Part shown: positions 8,195-15,611 of the stretch, piece by piece
How the letters are laid out: each line of letters begins with the position of its first letter
Position numbering within the stretch: position 1 is the stretch's first letter
NCBI RefSeq assembly: GCF_030406665.1
Contig: NZ_CP129121.1
Coordinates: 558,001-622,000 of the forward strand
Length of the DNA: 64,000 nucleotides
Reading direction: 5' to 3'
Source: Halomonas halophila
GTDB taxonomy: Bacteria > Pseudomonadota > Gammaproteobacteria > Pseudomonadales > Halomonadaceae
The notes under the pieces: generated by a model
What the model saw: only the letters and a program-made list of their open reading frames with translations
Databases searched by the model: none
Told to the model about the DNA's origin: nothing
Translations under genes and position numbers: made by a program

Positions 8195-9190
8195 TTATTG
8201 ATACTTGTGCTGCCAGCCCTTTACCGCGATCTGTTCCTTGAGCAGATCCAGCATGTCCACCAGCACCTGCTCGGTGATCTGTTCGGTCTCGGGGTCGGTG
8301 CGCAGCCAGGCATCGAAGCCGCTCTCGGCCAGGTGTTCCACCAGGCTGGAGAACTCCGACGACTTCAGCCCCGCCAGCGCCTCGTCGACCAGGTGGCAGG
8401 CCAGGTCGGAGAGCGAGGCCTCGAGCCCGCGGGTCAGCGGGCCGCCCATCGGCAGGCGCGACAGCCGCTTGAGCTCCGGGCTCTCCGCCAGGGTGCGGCC
8501 GACCAGCCCGCGCACGTAGCGCAGGGTGTCGTCGCGGTTGCGGTCGTAAGCGTCGCCGGCCATGGCCTCCAGCCGCTGGCTGATCTCGCGAATCAGCGCC
8601 TGCTTGCGCGGCTGCACCACGCGCTCGATCACCGGGGCCGAGAGCCCGTCGCCGGCGCGGATCTCCTGCTGCACGTTGTCGAGCATGCGGATGGCGATGC
8701 GGTCGGTCAGTTCCTCCAGCAGGATGTCGTAGTACTTGGCGAATACGCTGTAGATATACCAGCGGCGTACGTCGATCAGCCCCATGCGCTGCAGGCGGTG
8801 CAGCAGCGAGATCACGCGCAGCACACGCAGCAGCCGGAAGCCGCCCAGCGGGATGCAGCCGAGCACGTCGTACCAGTGCACGAAGGGGTAGAAGAACCAG
8901 CGGTGGTAGTGGCGCTCGGCGATGGCCACCGCCCAGCCCAGCAGCACGTCGAACAGGAAGACGGCCACGAACGCCAGGTCGATGGTCAGGAAGTTGGCGT
9001 GGATGTGCTGCTCGTAGGCGCCGTACAGCCCGGGCGCCACGGCCTCGAAGGCGGCGTTCAGCGGCGGCAGCAGGAACAGGCTGTCGAACAGCAGCAGCCC
9101 CAGGTTGGCGATCACCAGCGTGATGATGAACAGGTCCCACACCAGGTGGGCCCGTTCCAGGGCGGGCGAGGTCGTGCGCGTGGCAGGCAT
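8195..9190 (-). CDS. Voltage-sensor-like membrane protein without a pore domain
   Basis: A 331-residue protein. Hydrophobic helices at about 16-40, 69-93 and 100-116 are followed by an S4-like segment at 118-135 (FRLLRVLRVISLLHRLQR) with Arg at 119, 122, 125, 132 and 135, that is, basic residues at every third position. Acidic residues D71 and D81 lie in the second helix, as expected for S2 countercharges. No S5-pore-S6 follows; the remaining 195 residues are soluble and helical. Databases often call such proteins 'ion transporter'. From the sequence it looks like a voltage-sensor domain with a cytosolic C-terminal part. The start at 9190 has AAGGAGG upstream. It is a single gene. Whether it conducts protons or only senses voltage is unknown. 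Confidence 0.68.
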   Translation of the reverse strand: MPATRTTSPALERAHLVWDLFIITLVIANLGLLLFDSLFLLPPLNAAFEAVAPGLYGAYEQHIHANFLTIDLAFVAVFLFDVLLGWAVAIAERHYHRWFFYPFVHWYDVLGCIPLGGFRLLRVLRVISLLHRLQRMGLIDVRRWYIYSVFAKYYDILLEELTDRIAIRMLDNVQQEIRAGDGLSAPVIERVVQPRKQALIREISQRLEAMAGDAYDRNRDDTLRYVRGLVGRTLAESPELKRLSRLPMGGPLTRGLEASLSDLACHLVDEALAGLKSSEFSSLVEHLAESGFDAWLRTDPETEQITEQVLVDMLDLLKEQIAVKGWQHKYQ

Positions 9191-9316
9191 GGCGCCTCCT
9201 TGAGCTCGATGCCGAAGGGTCGCCTCTCATCCTAAAGCCTCGGCCAGCCGCCGACACCCCGGGCGTGTTCAGCGACGGCACCGCTGGGCACTCGGGGAAC
9301 GGCCGTGCCCGTGCCG

Positions 9317-10405
9317 TCAGGCGTCGCCTTGCCACTCCTGAAGCAGCCGGCTCACCAGCTCGCCGGCGGGGAGTTCGCGCGCCAGCGGCGCCCCTTGTCC
9401 GGCCCAGTGCGCCGCGAAGTCATGATCACCGCGCTCGGCCGCCGCCGCGTTGAGCCGCTTGGCCGCGTCGTACGCCAGCGGATAGGCCGGCGGCATGGTC
9501 CTGGTCGTCGCCCCGGTCGTGGCATCGGACGAGGCCTCGGCATGGCGCATCAGGCGATTGAGGATGCCGCGCGCCGGGCGCCCGGACAGCGCCGTGGTCA
9601 TGCGGGTCGTCTCGGCGCGCTCGCTCTTGAGGGCCGCGCGATAGCCCTCGTTGGCCGCCGATTCCGGACACAGCAGGAAGGCCGTCCCCAGCTGGGCGGC
9701 GCAGGCGCCCAGCGCCAGGGCCGAGCGAATGCCCTGGCCATCCATGATGCCGCCGGCCGCGACGATCGGCAGGTCCATCTCCCTGACCAGCCGGCGGACG
9801 AGCACGGAGGTGCTCAGCCGTTCATCGTCCGCCGCCGGATCGAAGCAGCCGCGGTGCCCGCCCGCCTCATCGCCCTGGGCCACGATCGCATCGACGCCCC
9901 GCGCCTGGATCCCTCTCGCCTCCTGCAGGCTGGTCGCCGTCGCCAGCGTGTAGATGCCGGCCTCGTGCAACGCGCGTATCCGCGCCTCGGACGGCAAGCC
10001 GAAGTGAAAGCTGACCACGGCGGGGCGCGTCTCGAGCAGCATCTCGAAGGCCGCCTCGTCCTCCACGAAGCTGCGGTAGATCTCGTCGAGCCCGGCCGGC
10101 GGCTCGCGGTCATATTCCCGGAACAGCGGCGCCAGGTGCGACAGCCAGGTAGCCTCCCGTGCCGGGTCGCGCACCGCGGGGGCATGGCAGAAGACGTTGA
10201 CGTGGAACGGGCGCGGCGTCAGCGCCCGGGTGCGCTCGATCATCGCCCGGGCCTTATCGACGCCGCTGGCGCCGATCCCCAGCGAGCCCAGGCCGCCGGC
10301 ATTCGACACGGCCGCCGCCAGTTCCGGCGTGGCCACGCCGGCCATGGGCGCCTGGATGATTGGCTGGATGCCCAGCCGGTCGGTCAGGGGATTCGACGAT
10401 GTCAT
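9317..10405 (-). CDS. Nitronate monooxygenase family flavoprotein
   Basis: A 362-residue FMN-dependent TIM-barrel enzyme. Family marks are QAPMAGVATPELAAAVSNAG at the N-terminus, GLGSLG, the flavin-binding GVDAIVAQGDEAGGHRG near residue 175 and PIVAAGGIMDGQGIRSALAL near 217. It oxidises nitronates such as propionate-3-nitronate with O2, or acts as a related flavin oxidoreductase; the class I enzymes have this length. The ATG at 10405 has GGAGG 8 bases upstream; a GTG at 10420 would overlap that site. It is divergent from a LysR gene at 10498, which probably regulates it. Confidence 0.87.
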   Translation of the reverse strand: MTSSNPLTDRLGIQPIIQAPMAGVATPELAAAVSNAGGLGSLGIGASGVDKARAMIERTRALTPRPFHVNVFCHAPAVRDPAREATWLSHLAPLFREYDREPPAGLDEIYRSFVEDEAAFEMLLETRPAVVSFHFGLPSEARIRALHEAGIYTLATATSLQEARGIQARGVDAIVAQGDEAGGHRGCFDPAADDERLSTSVLVRRLVREMDLPIVAAGGIMDGQGIRSALALGACAAQLGTAFLLCPESAANEGYRAALKSERAETTRMTTALSGRPARGILNRLMRHAEASSDATTGATTRTMPPAYPLAYDAAKRLNAAAAERGDHDFAAHWAGQGAPLARELPAGELVSRLLQEWQGDA

Positions 10406-10449
10406 GGGCACGGCCTCCACGAGCGCGGGAACGATGGCTTTCTTTTGTT

Positions 10450-10464
10450 CTCGTATTGAGAATA
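10450..10464. promoter_or_regulatory. Candidate LysR operator (T-N11-A dyad)
   Basis: TTCTC-GTATT-GAGAA is a perfect 5-bp dyad with 5-bp spacing, matching the T-N11-A form of LysR sites. It lies in the 92-base AT-rich gap between nitronate monooxygenase and the LysR gene, about 45 bases from the monooxygenase start. Confidence 0.55.
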
Positions 10465-10497
10465 AAATAGATTAATTGATTTCAAAAGGCGAATAAT

Positions 10498-11385
10498 GTG
10501 GATCTGGAAACCCTGAGAATCTTCGAGGCCGTCGCCGCCGAGCTGAGCATGACGCGTGCCGCCGCGCGGCTCGGGCGCGCGCCCTCCAACGTCACCACGC
10601 GCATTCAGCAGCTGGAGGCGGAGCTGGACGCGGAGCTGTTCGTTCGCCTCGGCAAGCGCATCACGCTGTCGACGGCGGGGCAGCGCTTCCTGGCCTACGC
10701 GCAGCGCCTGCTGGCGCTGGAAGACGAGGCCCGGCAGGCCGTGGGCGGCGACGATGGCGGCAGCCTGCGTATCGGCAGCATGGAGAGCACGGCGGCCAGC
10801 CGGCTGCCGGCGCCGCTGGCAGCCTTCAACCGCGCCCATCCGGCGACCCGGCTCGAGGTCAGCACCGGTCCCTCGGGGCCGCTGATGGATGAGGTGCGCG
10901 ACGGCCGGCTGGACTGCGCCTTCGTGGCCCTGCCCGCCGAGCTCGAGAACGAGCCGGCCCTGGCCGAGATGGGACTGCAGAGCGTGCCGGTCTGGGAGGA
11001 ATCGCTGCTGCTGCTGTTGCCGCCCGTCGATGCCGAGGCCACCGCGCCGGCGGAACTTATCACCCGTACTCGCCCCCGCACCCTGGCCGCCTTCAAGCCG
11101 GGCTGCACCTACCGCGCCATGGCGGAACAGCGGCTCGGCATCGTCGCCGGGAGCGAGTGGCGCATTCAGGAGCTGGGCTCCTACCACGCCATGGTGGCGG
11201 CCGTTGCTGCGGGCGCCTGCGTCACCCTGCTGCCGCGCAGCGTGCTGGAACTGTGCCGCGTGCCGGACGACCTGGCCACGCTGGAGATGGGCACCATCAG
11301 CACGCGCCTGCTGTGGCGCCGCGGCTACGAGACGCCCGCCTTCCAGGCGTTCGCGGGGGAGTTTTTGGGGGAAACAGATACCTGA
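10498..11385 (+). CDS. LysR family transcriptional regulator
   Basis: A 295-residue LysR protein. Residues 1-60 are the winged helix-turn-helix (LETLRIFEAVAAELSMTRAA, then PSNVTTRIQQLEAELDAELF), followed by the type 2 periplasmic-binding-like effector domain. It reads from a GTG at 10498 with AAGGCG upstream; the next in-frame ATG would cut into the HTH. It is divergent from the nitronate monooxygenase gene, with a dyad in the shared gap, so it is the likely regulator of that gene. Confidence 0.88.
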   Translation: MDLETLRIFEAVAAELSMTRAAARLGRAPSNVTTRIQQLEAELDAELFVRLGKRITLSTAGQRFLAYAQRLLALEDEARQAVGGDDGGSLRIGSMESTAASRLPAPLAAFNRAHPATRLEVSTGPSGPLMDEVRDGRLDCAFVALPAELENEPALAEMGLQSVPVWEESLLLLLPPVDAEATAPAELITRTRPRTLAAFKPGCTYRAMAEQRLGIVAGSEWRIQELGSYHAMVAAVAAGACVTLLPRSVLELCRVPDDLATLEMGTISTRLLWRRGYETPAFQAFAGEFLGETDT

Positions 11386-11482
11386 TCCTGCCATTCGAGT
11401 GGCCCACCGGGCGATCAGTCGACCGTCCTTCGCTAACATGCCAGACTTCCATGCCTGACCCTCTCCGGCGGAATGCCTCTGA

Positions 11483-12703
11483 ATGAAGCTCAAGTGCCTG
11501 ACATTGGAAAACTTTCGTGCCAAGCCATCTCTGTCGATGACATTGGGGCCGCGTCTGACCCTGCTGATGGGCGCGAATGGCAGCGGCAAGACTACGCTGC
11601 TGGACGGTATCGCCATCGGGCTCGGTGAAATCCTCACCTATCTGCCGGGTGTGTCGGGCATGACCTTCAAGAAACGGGGCGATATCCATCAGAGGGATAA
11701 CCACCTGGCTCCCTACACGCGGGTTAGCCTGGAAACTGCCCAGGGGCTGGGCTGGGACCGCCTGCAGCGGCGCGACAACAGCAAGAAGACAGCCGGCGAG
11801 ATTCCCCCGGGACGAGGTGTGAAGGCGCTCAAGCAGTACCTCGACTCTTCCGTGGTCGAGCCCTGGGCCGCCGGCGAATCCTTCGAACTGCCGGTGTTCG
11901 CCTATTACGGCGTCAGCCGCGCGCTGCTGGATCTGCCCCTGAGTCGCAAGGGGTTTCCCAAATCCCACGAACGCTTCGATGCCCTGACCAATGCACTGAA
12001 CGCCGATACGCGCTTCAAGTCGGCCTTCGTCTGGTTCTACAACAAGGAGAACGAGGAGCATCGCCTTCAGAAGCAGCACAAGAGCTTCGATGTGACACTG
12101 CCGGAGCTGGACGCCGTCCGCCGTGCCATCACGCGGTTATTTCCGGACCTCTCCGAGCCGCATATCGAGCTCAACCCGCTGCGTTTCGCGGTGAAGCAGG
12201 AAGGCGAGTGGTTGAATATCGCCCAGCTCAGCGATGGCTATCAGACCCTGCTGGGGCTGGTCATCGACCTCAGTTCGCGAATGGCCATGGCCAACCCGCA
12301 GCTGGACGATCCTCTGGCGGCCGAAGCGGTGGTGATGATCGACGAAGTCGACCTGCACCTGCATCCCGAGTGGCAGCGGCGAGTGCTGGGAGACTTGCTC
12401 GCCACCTTCCCCAATACCCAGTTCATCGTCACCACGCACAGCCCCTTCATCGTCGAGGCGCTCAATAATCACCTCAAGCGCAGTCAGCTCGATGGCTTCG
12501 ACATTGCCAGCGAGACCATCCGATCGCTGCTGCCGCTTTCCCCGGAAGCGGTGGCCGCCTATCACGTGACGCCGAACGAGGCTCAGTCGCTGATGGATGT
12601 CGATCTGGGCCTGCTCGATGACAAGCTGCTCGGCCACTTCAATGCCATCAATCGTCTTTATGACGAGATGCGGGATATCGAGTGGGAGCACCGCGAGGCA
12701 TGA
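11483..12703 (+). CDS. SMC/ABC-type AAA ATPase (first gene of ATPase-nuclease pair)
   Basis: A 406-residue ATPase of the RecF/SMC/ABC superfamily (AAA_21/AAA_23-like). Walker A is GANGSGKT at residues 30-37, the signature-like loop AQLSDGYQTLLGL is at 247-259, Walker B VVMIDEVDLHLHP is at 283-295 with D287/E288, and the switch histidine is in TTHSP at 317-321. The roughly 200-residue insertion between Walker A and signature is helical and short, so it is not a full coiled-coil SMC. It resembles ATPases of Septu (PtuA), PARIS (AriA) and retron systems. Its stop overlaps the start of the next gene as ATGA, so the two are translationally coupled. It stands 97 bases after the LysR stop, with no promoter I can name. 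The role in phage defence is inference from the partner and fold. Confidence 0.82.
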   Translation: MKLKCLTLENFRAKPSLSMTLGPRLTLLMGANGSGKTTLLDGIAIGLGEILTYLPGVSGMTFKKRGDIHQRDNHLAPYTRVSLETAQGLGWDRLQRRDNSKKTAGEIPPGRGVKALKQYLDSSVVEPWAAGESFELPVFAYYGVSRALLDLPLSRKGFPKSHERFDALTNALNADTRFKSAFVWFYNKENEEHRLQKQHKSFDVTLPELDAVRRAITRLFPDLSEPHIELNPLRFAVKQEGEWLNIAQLSDGYQTLLGLVIDLSSRMAMANPQLDDPLAAEAVVMIDEVDLHLHPEWQRRVLGDLLATFPNTQFIVTTHSPFIVEALNNHLKRSQLDGFDIASETIRSLLPLSPEAVAAYHVTPNEAQSLMDVDLGLLDDKLLGHFNAINRLYDEMRDIEWEHREA

Positions 12704-13197
12704 ACCTGGGCGAATATCAGGACTGTGTATGTCGGAAGATGGGCAACACACAGGCGCAGTGCCTCGGGGAGTACACGCTCGGTGAACAGGGCAAGCTGGT
12801 TCGCCTGACCCCCAAGGCAGGGGAACGGGGCGTCGCCGTCGTGCTGGATGGCTGCGTGTTGCGTGATAACCAGCCCAAGTGCGATGGCCTCTTCCTCTGG
12901 CAGGGCAATCAACGCCAGGCCGCCGTGCTCGTCGAACTCAAGGGAGCCGGCGATATTCCGCATGCCTTCGAACAACTGGCCTATGTGAAGCGTCATCGGG
13001 CGGAATATCGGCAGCTGGTGGCTCGCCTGGAAGAGGAAGCCCGCGGGCGGGTAGCGGAAAAAGCCGTGGTGGTAACCAATGGCCTGCTGTCCAAGCCGGA
13101 ACAGGAACGGCTGGAGAACCACCACGGCATCCGAGTGATGGCGGTCATACACTGTGAAGCCAGCTCGCCGATCCCGGAGATGCGGGACTATCTCTGA
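12700..13197 (+). CDS. Small PD-(D/E)XK nuclease-like protein (second gene of ATPase-nuclease pair)
   Basis: A 165-residue protein that I do not recognise as a named family. A PD-(D/E)XK-like core is visible: D62 in KCDGLFLW, then E79-x-K81 in AAVLVELKG, followed by a helix with Q92 (HAFEQLAYVKRHR), the usual strand-D, strand-ExK, helix order. Other features are Cys residues at 9, 11, 21, 52, 61 and 152, of which C9-x-C11 and C21 could bind a metal, and a second strand KAVVVTNGLL. No HNH or TOPRIM motif is present. The start overlaps the ATPase stop by 4 bases with GCGAGG upstream. It is probably the effector nuclease of a two-gene system, with the ATPase as sensor or regulator. Confidence 0.62.
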   Translation: MNLGEYQDCVCRKMGNTQAQCLGEYTLGEQGKLVRLTPKAGERGVAVVLDGCVLRDNQPKCDGLFLWQGNQRQAAVLVELKGAGDIPHAFEQLAYVKRHRAEYRQLVARLEEEARGRVAEKAVVVTNGLLSKPEQERLENHHGIRVMAVIHCEASSPIPEMRDYL

Positions 13198-13263
13198 CCG
13201 GCAGGCGACATGGCGTCTTTTATCGGCGCGGTAGCCGTACATGACGCAAGCAGGGAGTGTTCG

Positions 13264-13707
13264 ATGAACGTCGAGAGTGTCGAAAAGGAAGACTATCGTG
13301 AGCTGCTGGATGTCTGGGAGGCATCGGTCAGGGAGACGCACGATTTCCTGCGGGAAGACGACCTGCTGGAGCTGAAGCCGCTCATTTACGAGCAGTATTT
13401 CGGCGCCGTCGATCTCACGTGCGTCAAAGGCAGGAGCGGTGACATCCTGGGCTTCTGCGGTGTGCTCGACGGCAAGATCGAGATGCTGTTCATCGCGCCG
13501 CAGGCCCGCGGCGCCGGCATCGGCTCGTTGTTGCTGGATGACGCGGTGGCCGCCCAGGACGCCACCCGTGTAGACGTCAACGAACAGAACCCGCAGGCGC
13601 TGGGCTTCTACCGGCACAAGGGGTTTACCGTCACCGACCGCTCACCGCTCGACGGCTTGGGCAAGCCCTATCCGCTGCTGCACATGGCGCTGGTGAACAC
13701 GCCATAA
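13264..13707 (+). CDS. GNAT acetyltransferase, YjaB-like
   Basis: A 147-residue acetyltransferase. The acetyl-CoA loop is LFIAPQARGAGIGSLLLDDA (residues about 77-96). The C-terminal VDVNEQNPQALGFYRHKGF, then DGLGKPYPLLHM, matches E. coli YjaB closely, including the VNEQN and LGKPYPLL strings. The acceptor is unknown. The ATG at 13264 has AGGGAG upstream; an earlier in-frame ATG at 13210 has no site. It follows the ATPase-nuclease pair after 66 bases in the same direction but looks like an ordinary core gene. Confidence 0.83.
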   Translation: MNVESVEKEDYRELLDVWEASVRETHDFLREDDLLELKPLIYEQYFGAVDLTCVKGRSGDILGFCGVLDGKIEMLFIAPQARGAGIGSLLLDDAVAAQDATRVDVNEQNPQALGFYRHKGFTVTDRSPLDGLGKPYPLLHMALVNTP

Positions 13708-13739
13708 CGCGCCGCGCCCATGGCCTCGGCGGTGGCGCC

Positions 13740-14396
13740 TCAGCCCGTCAACAAGCCCTCGCCGATCGCCTCGCCCAGCCGGTCCACGGCGGCGGCCAGC
13801 CTCTCGTCGATGACGTGGAGATACGCCGTCCAGTCGTCGACGTGGTTGAGCTCTGCCTTGCCGTCCGAGATGCCGCGCAGCACCACCAGCGGCACGTCGA
13901 AGCGGGTGCAGGCGCGCAGGCAGGCGTAGCTCTCCATGTCCACCATGTCGGCGGCGATGGCGGCATAGGCCGCGCCCGAGACGATGTTGGCGCCGGTGGA
14001 GAGCGATGCCTCGCGAATCCCGGGAATGCGCAGCGGCAGGGGCAGGATGTCCGGCAGGTCGAGGAAGGGCGTGACGCCCTTCTGGAAGCCGAGCGGCGAG
14101 GCGTCCATGTCGCGGTAGGCCACCGAGGTCGCCTGATAGACCTCGGTCTGCTCGAGCTCCCGGCTGCCCGCCGAGCCCAGCGACACCACCAGGTCCGGCC
14201 GTTGCCCGCGCGCCGCAAGCTCCGCCAGCGCCGCGGTGAGCTCCACCGCCGCCTCCACCGGCCCCACGCCGGTCATGAAGGGCACGAAGCGCTCCCGCAG
14301 ATGCGGGCCGTATTCGGCGTCCGCCGCCATCACGAACAGCACGCAGCTGCCGCCCATCGTCGTCAGCGGCGCCGGTGCGCGTGGTGTCTGGTTCAT
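13740..14396 (-). CDS. Phosphorylase-superfamily nucleosidase (MTA/SAH nucleosidase-like)
   Basis: A 218-residue purine-nucleoside phosphorylase/nucleosidase-fold protein. The N-terminal part has FVMAADAEYGPHL and TGVGPVEAAVEL, and the centre has LVVSLGSAGS. The key ADMVDMESYACLRAC (residues about 150-164) contains the M-x-S/E nucleoside-binding Glu, and VVLRGISDG carries the catalytic Asp. It probably hydrolyses 5'-methylthioadenosine, S-adenosylhomocysteine or a related nucleoside. It is shorter than E. coli MtnN (232). It is alone on the minus strand, divergent from DUF427. Confidence 0.77.
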   Translation of the reverse strand: MNQTPRAPAPLTTMGGSCVLFVMAADAEYGPHLRERFVPFMTGVGPVEAAVELTAALAELAARGQRPDLVVSLGSAGSRELEQTEVYQATSVAYRDMDASPLGFQKGVTPFLDLPDILPLPLRIPGIREASLSTGANIVSGAAYAAIAADMVDMESYACLRACTRFDVPLVVLRGISDGKAELNHVDDWTAYLHVIDERLAAAVDRLGEAIGEGLLTG

Positions 14397-14528
14397 CCCG
14401 AAGTCTCCCGCAGTTGATAAACGCCACCATCATGGCGGGCAGGCGCGTTGGCGCCAAGCGGGCAAGGGCTTGTGGGAGGCGAGCGGGCCGGTCCCGGAAG
14501 ACCGATCTAGATCAAAAGCCGAAGTGAA

Positions 14529-14550
14529 ATTGTCACCAAGCGGTGACAAT
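14529..14550. promoter_or_regulatory. 22-bp perfect inverted repeat upstream of DUF427 gene
   Basis: ATTGTCACC-AAGC-GGTGACAAT is a perfect 9-bp dyad with a 4-base centre, about 50 bases before the DUF427 start and in the 205-base gap shared with the divergent nucleosidase. Its size is right for a dimeric repressor, for example of the TetR type. A GATCTAGATC palindrome lies about 20 bases to the left. No regulator gene is next to it. Confidence 0.5.
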
Positions 14551-14601
14551 CTGACCCCCTCGTTCTAGGCTGAGGTATCAGCCAACCAGCAAGGGACTGC
14601 C

Positions 14602-14946
14602 ATGGCCGATCACACCACCGAATCTCACATCATCCTGCACACGCATTCACAGAGGGTGCGCATCCTTGCTGGCGACACGCTGATCGCCGATACCCGCAAC
14701 GCCATCGAACTGCGCGAGAAAGGCTATCCACACCGTCACTACATCCCGAAAGAGGATGTGGATATGGTGAAGCTTTCGATTTCCTCCACCGTCACCCACT
14801 GCCCGTTCAAGGGCGATAGCACTTATTACTCCCTGCCCGATATCGTCGATGTGGCCTGGAGCTATGAGCGGCCGGTCGACGACATGCAGGCGATTGCCGG
14901 GCGGTTGGCTTTTGATGCGGGCAAGGTGGCGGAGATTGTGGAATGA
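14602..14946 (+). CDS. DUF427 domain protein
   Basis: A 114-residue cytosolic protein matching DUF427 (Pfam NTP_transf_9 group) over nearly all its length: VRILAGDTLIADTRNAIELR, HRHYIPKEDVDM and HCPFKGDSTYYSL, where the PFKG and YYS strings are the family hallmark, then VAWSYERPVDDMQ. Its biochemical function is not established. It has a possible operator upstream and is followed by a REP-like hairpin and then the cassette island. Confidence 0.85.
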   Translation: MADHTTESHIILHTHSQRVRILAGDTLIADTRNAIELREKGYPHRHYIPKEDVDMVKLSISSTVTHCPFKGDSTYYSLPDIVDVAWSYERPVDDMQAIAGRLAFDAGKVAEIVE

Positions 14947-14975
14947 CACGCCAAGAGTGCCCCACGATGCTTTTC

Positions 14976-15003
14976 GTAGGAGCGCAGCTTGCTGCGCGAG
15001 GGG
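14976..15003 (+). repeat. REP-like palindromic element
   Basis: GTAGGAGCGCAGCTTGCTGC followed by GCGA matches the general form of REP elements of pseudomonads and relatives (GTAGGAGC, variable stem, CTTGC, GCGA). The stem is GCGCAGC (14982-14988) and GCTGCGC (14991-14997) with a TT loop. Only one copy is seen in the window. It lies between DUF427 and the cassette array. Confidence 0.6.
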
Positions 15004-15178
15004 GCGCTGGCCTCTGGCTTGAGCCCGATGCCCAGGAAATAAAGCCGGCACGTTTCTCGGTGCTATGTTGCCAAGCTATACTTAATATCTTTGTTTTTCA
15101 TAAGGTTACATGCAATCTGTTACGCTCGTTTATTGACCTGAACGTGCCGGCGCTTTCAAGTCAACAAAAGAGTCGGCT

Positions 15179-15196
15179 ATCTAATACCTGTTAGAT
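15179..15196 (+). repeat. Left-edge recombination core of the array
   Basis: ATCTAA-TACCTG-TTAGAT is a short dyad whose right part completes the core GTTAGAT (15190-15196, GTTRRRY). The site precedes the first cassette gene by 24 bases. It could be a relic attI core, or the right end of a lost attC. About 40-80 bases upstream are two GTTAC strings, which could be attI-like repeats, but this is weak. Confidence 0.5.
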
Positions 15197-15220
15197 TTAT
15201 TCATGAATAAGGAGGCAAGC

Positions 15221-15520
15221 ATGCCAAGGGCGCAGTACAAAGAGGAACTTCTGGATGAATTTGAGGCCCGGTCTGATGAGTGGACCTTCTCAGATTTAGA
15301 ACGCAGACTTGGCGAGGTCCGGAAAGGTACTAGCTATCATGATGCGAAGGGCATCATTAATGATGCTCATAGTGCAGGTAAGTGGCCGAATACCGTGAAG
15401 CGATATTTGCTGACGAACTATAGAGCCCATGGGAACGTCAGCTCTGAATTTAGCAATACTTTCCGTCAGATTTGCTCATCTATGACTGACAGCGAAAAGG
15501 AAGAGTGGGGGGTAGCGTGA
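15221..15520 (+). CDS. Cassette 1: small helical protein of unknown function
   Basis: A 99-residue acidic protein with no recognised family, membrane segment or signal. It appears all-helical: EELLDEFEARSDEWTFSDLE, RRLGEVRKG, then DAKGIINDAHSAGKWPNTVK and a C-terminal FRQICSSMTDSEKEEW. The start at 15221 is supported by GGAGG five bases upstream; an in-frame ATG at 15203 has none. Base composition is well below the chromosome average. The stop is directly followed by an attC-like site. It is a typical orphan cassette product. Confidence 0.62.
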   Translation: MPRAQYKEELLDEFEARSDEWTFSDLERRLGEVRKGTSYHDAKGIINDAHSAGKWPNTVKRYLLTNYRAHGNVSSEFSNTFRQICSSMTDSEKEEWGVA

Positions 15521-15521
15521 A

Positions 15522-15611
15522 ACCTAACCAGTCGGTCAATCGGACGCCAAAAACTTACCGCTCTTGGTTCCCTCCGCTGGCGCTCCGGTACCGGTTACCT
15601 CAGCGTTAAAT
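15522..15611 (+). repeat. attC-like site after cassette 1
   Basis: Left core ACCTAAC (15522-15528) and right core GTTAAAT (15605-15611) fit RYYYAAC and GTTRRRY. Inside them, GGTCAATCGG on the left arm pairs fully with CCGGTTACC on the right arm except for one bulged C, the expected extrahelical base. The next gene's ATG lies inside the right core. Confidence 0.8.

Noticed and set aside
11483..13197. Septu (PtuA/PtuB)
   Set aside because: The ATPase is similar in type, but the partner has no HNH motif; its visible core is D...ExK.
14947..15189. An intI gene or complete attI upstream of the array
   Set aside because: The gap is only 243 bases and has no coding frame of integrase size; the two GTTAC words are too weak to call attI.
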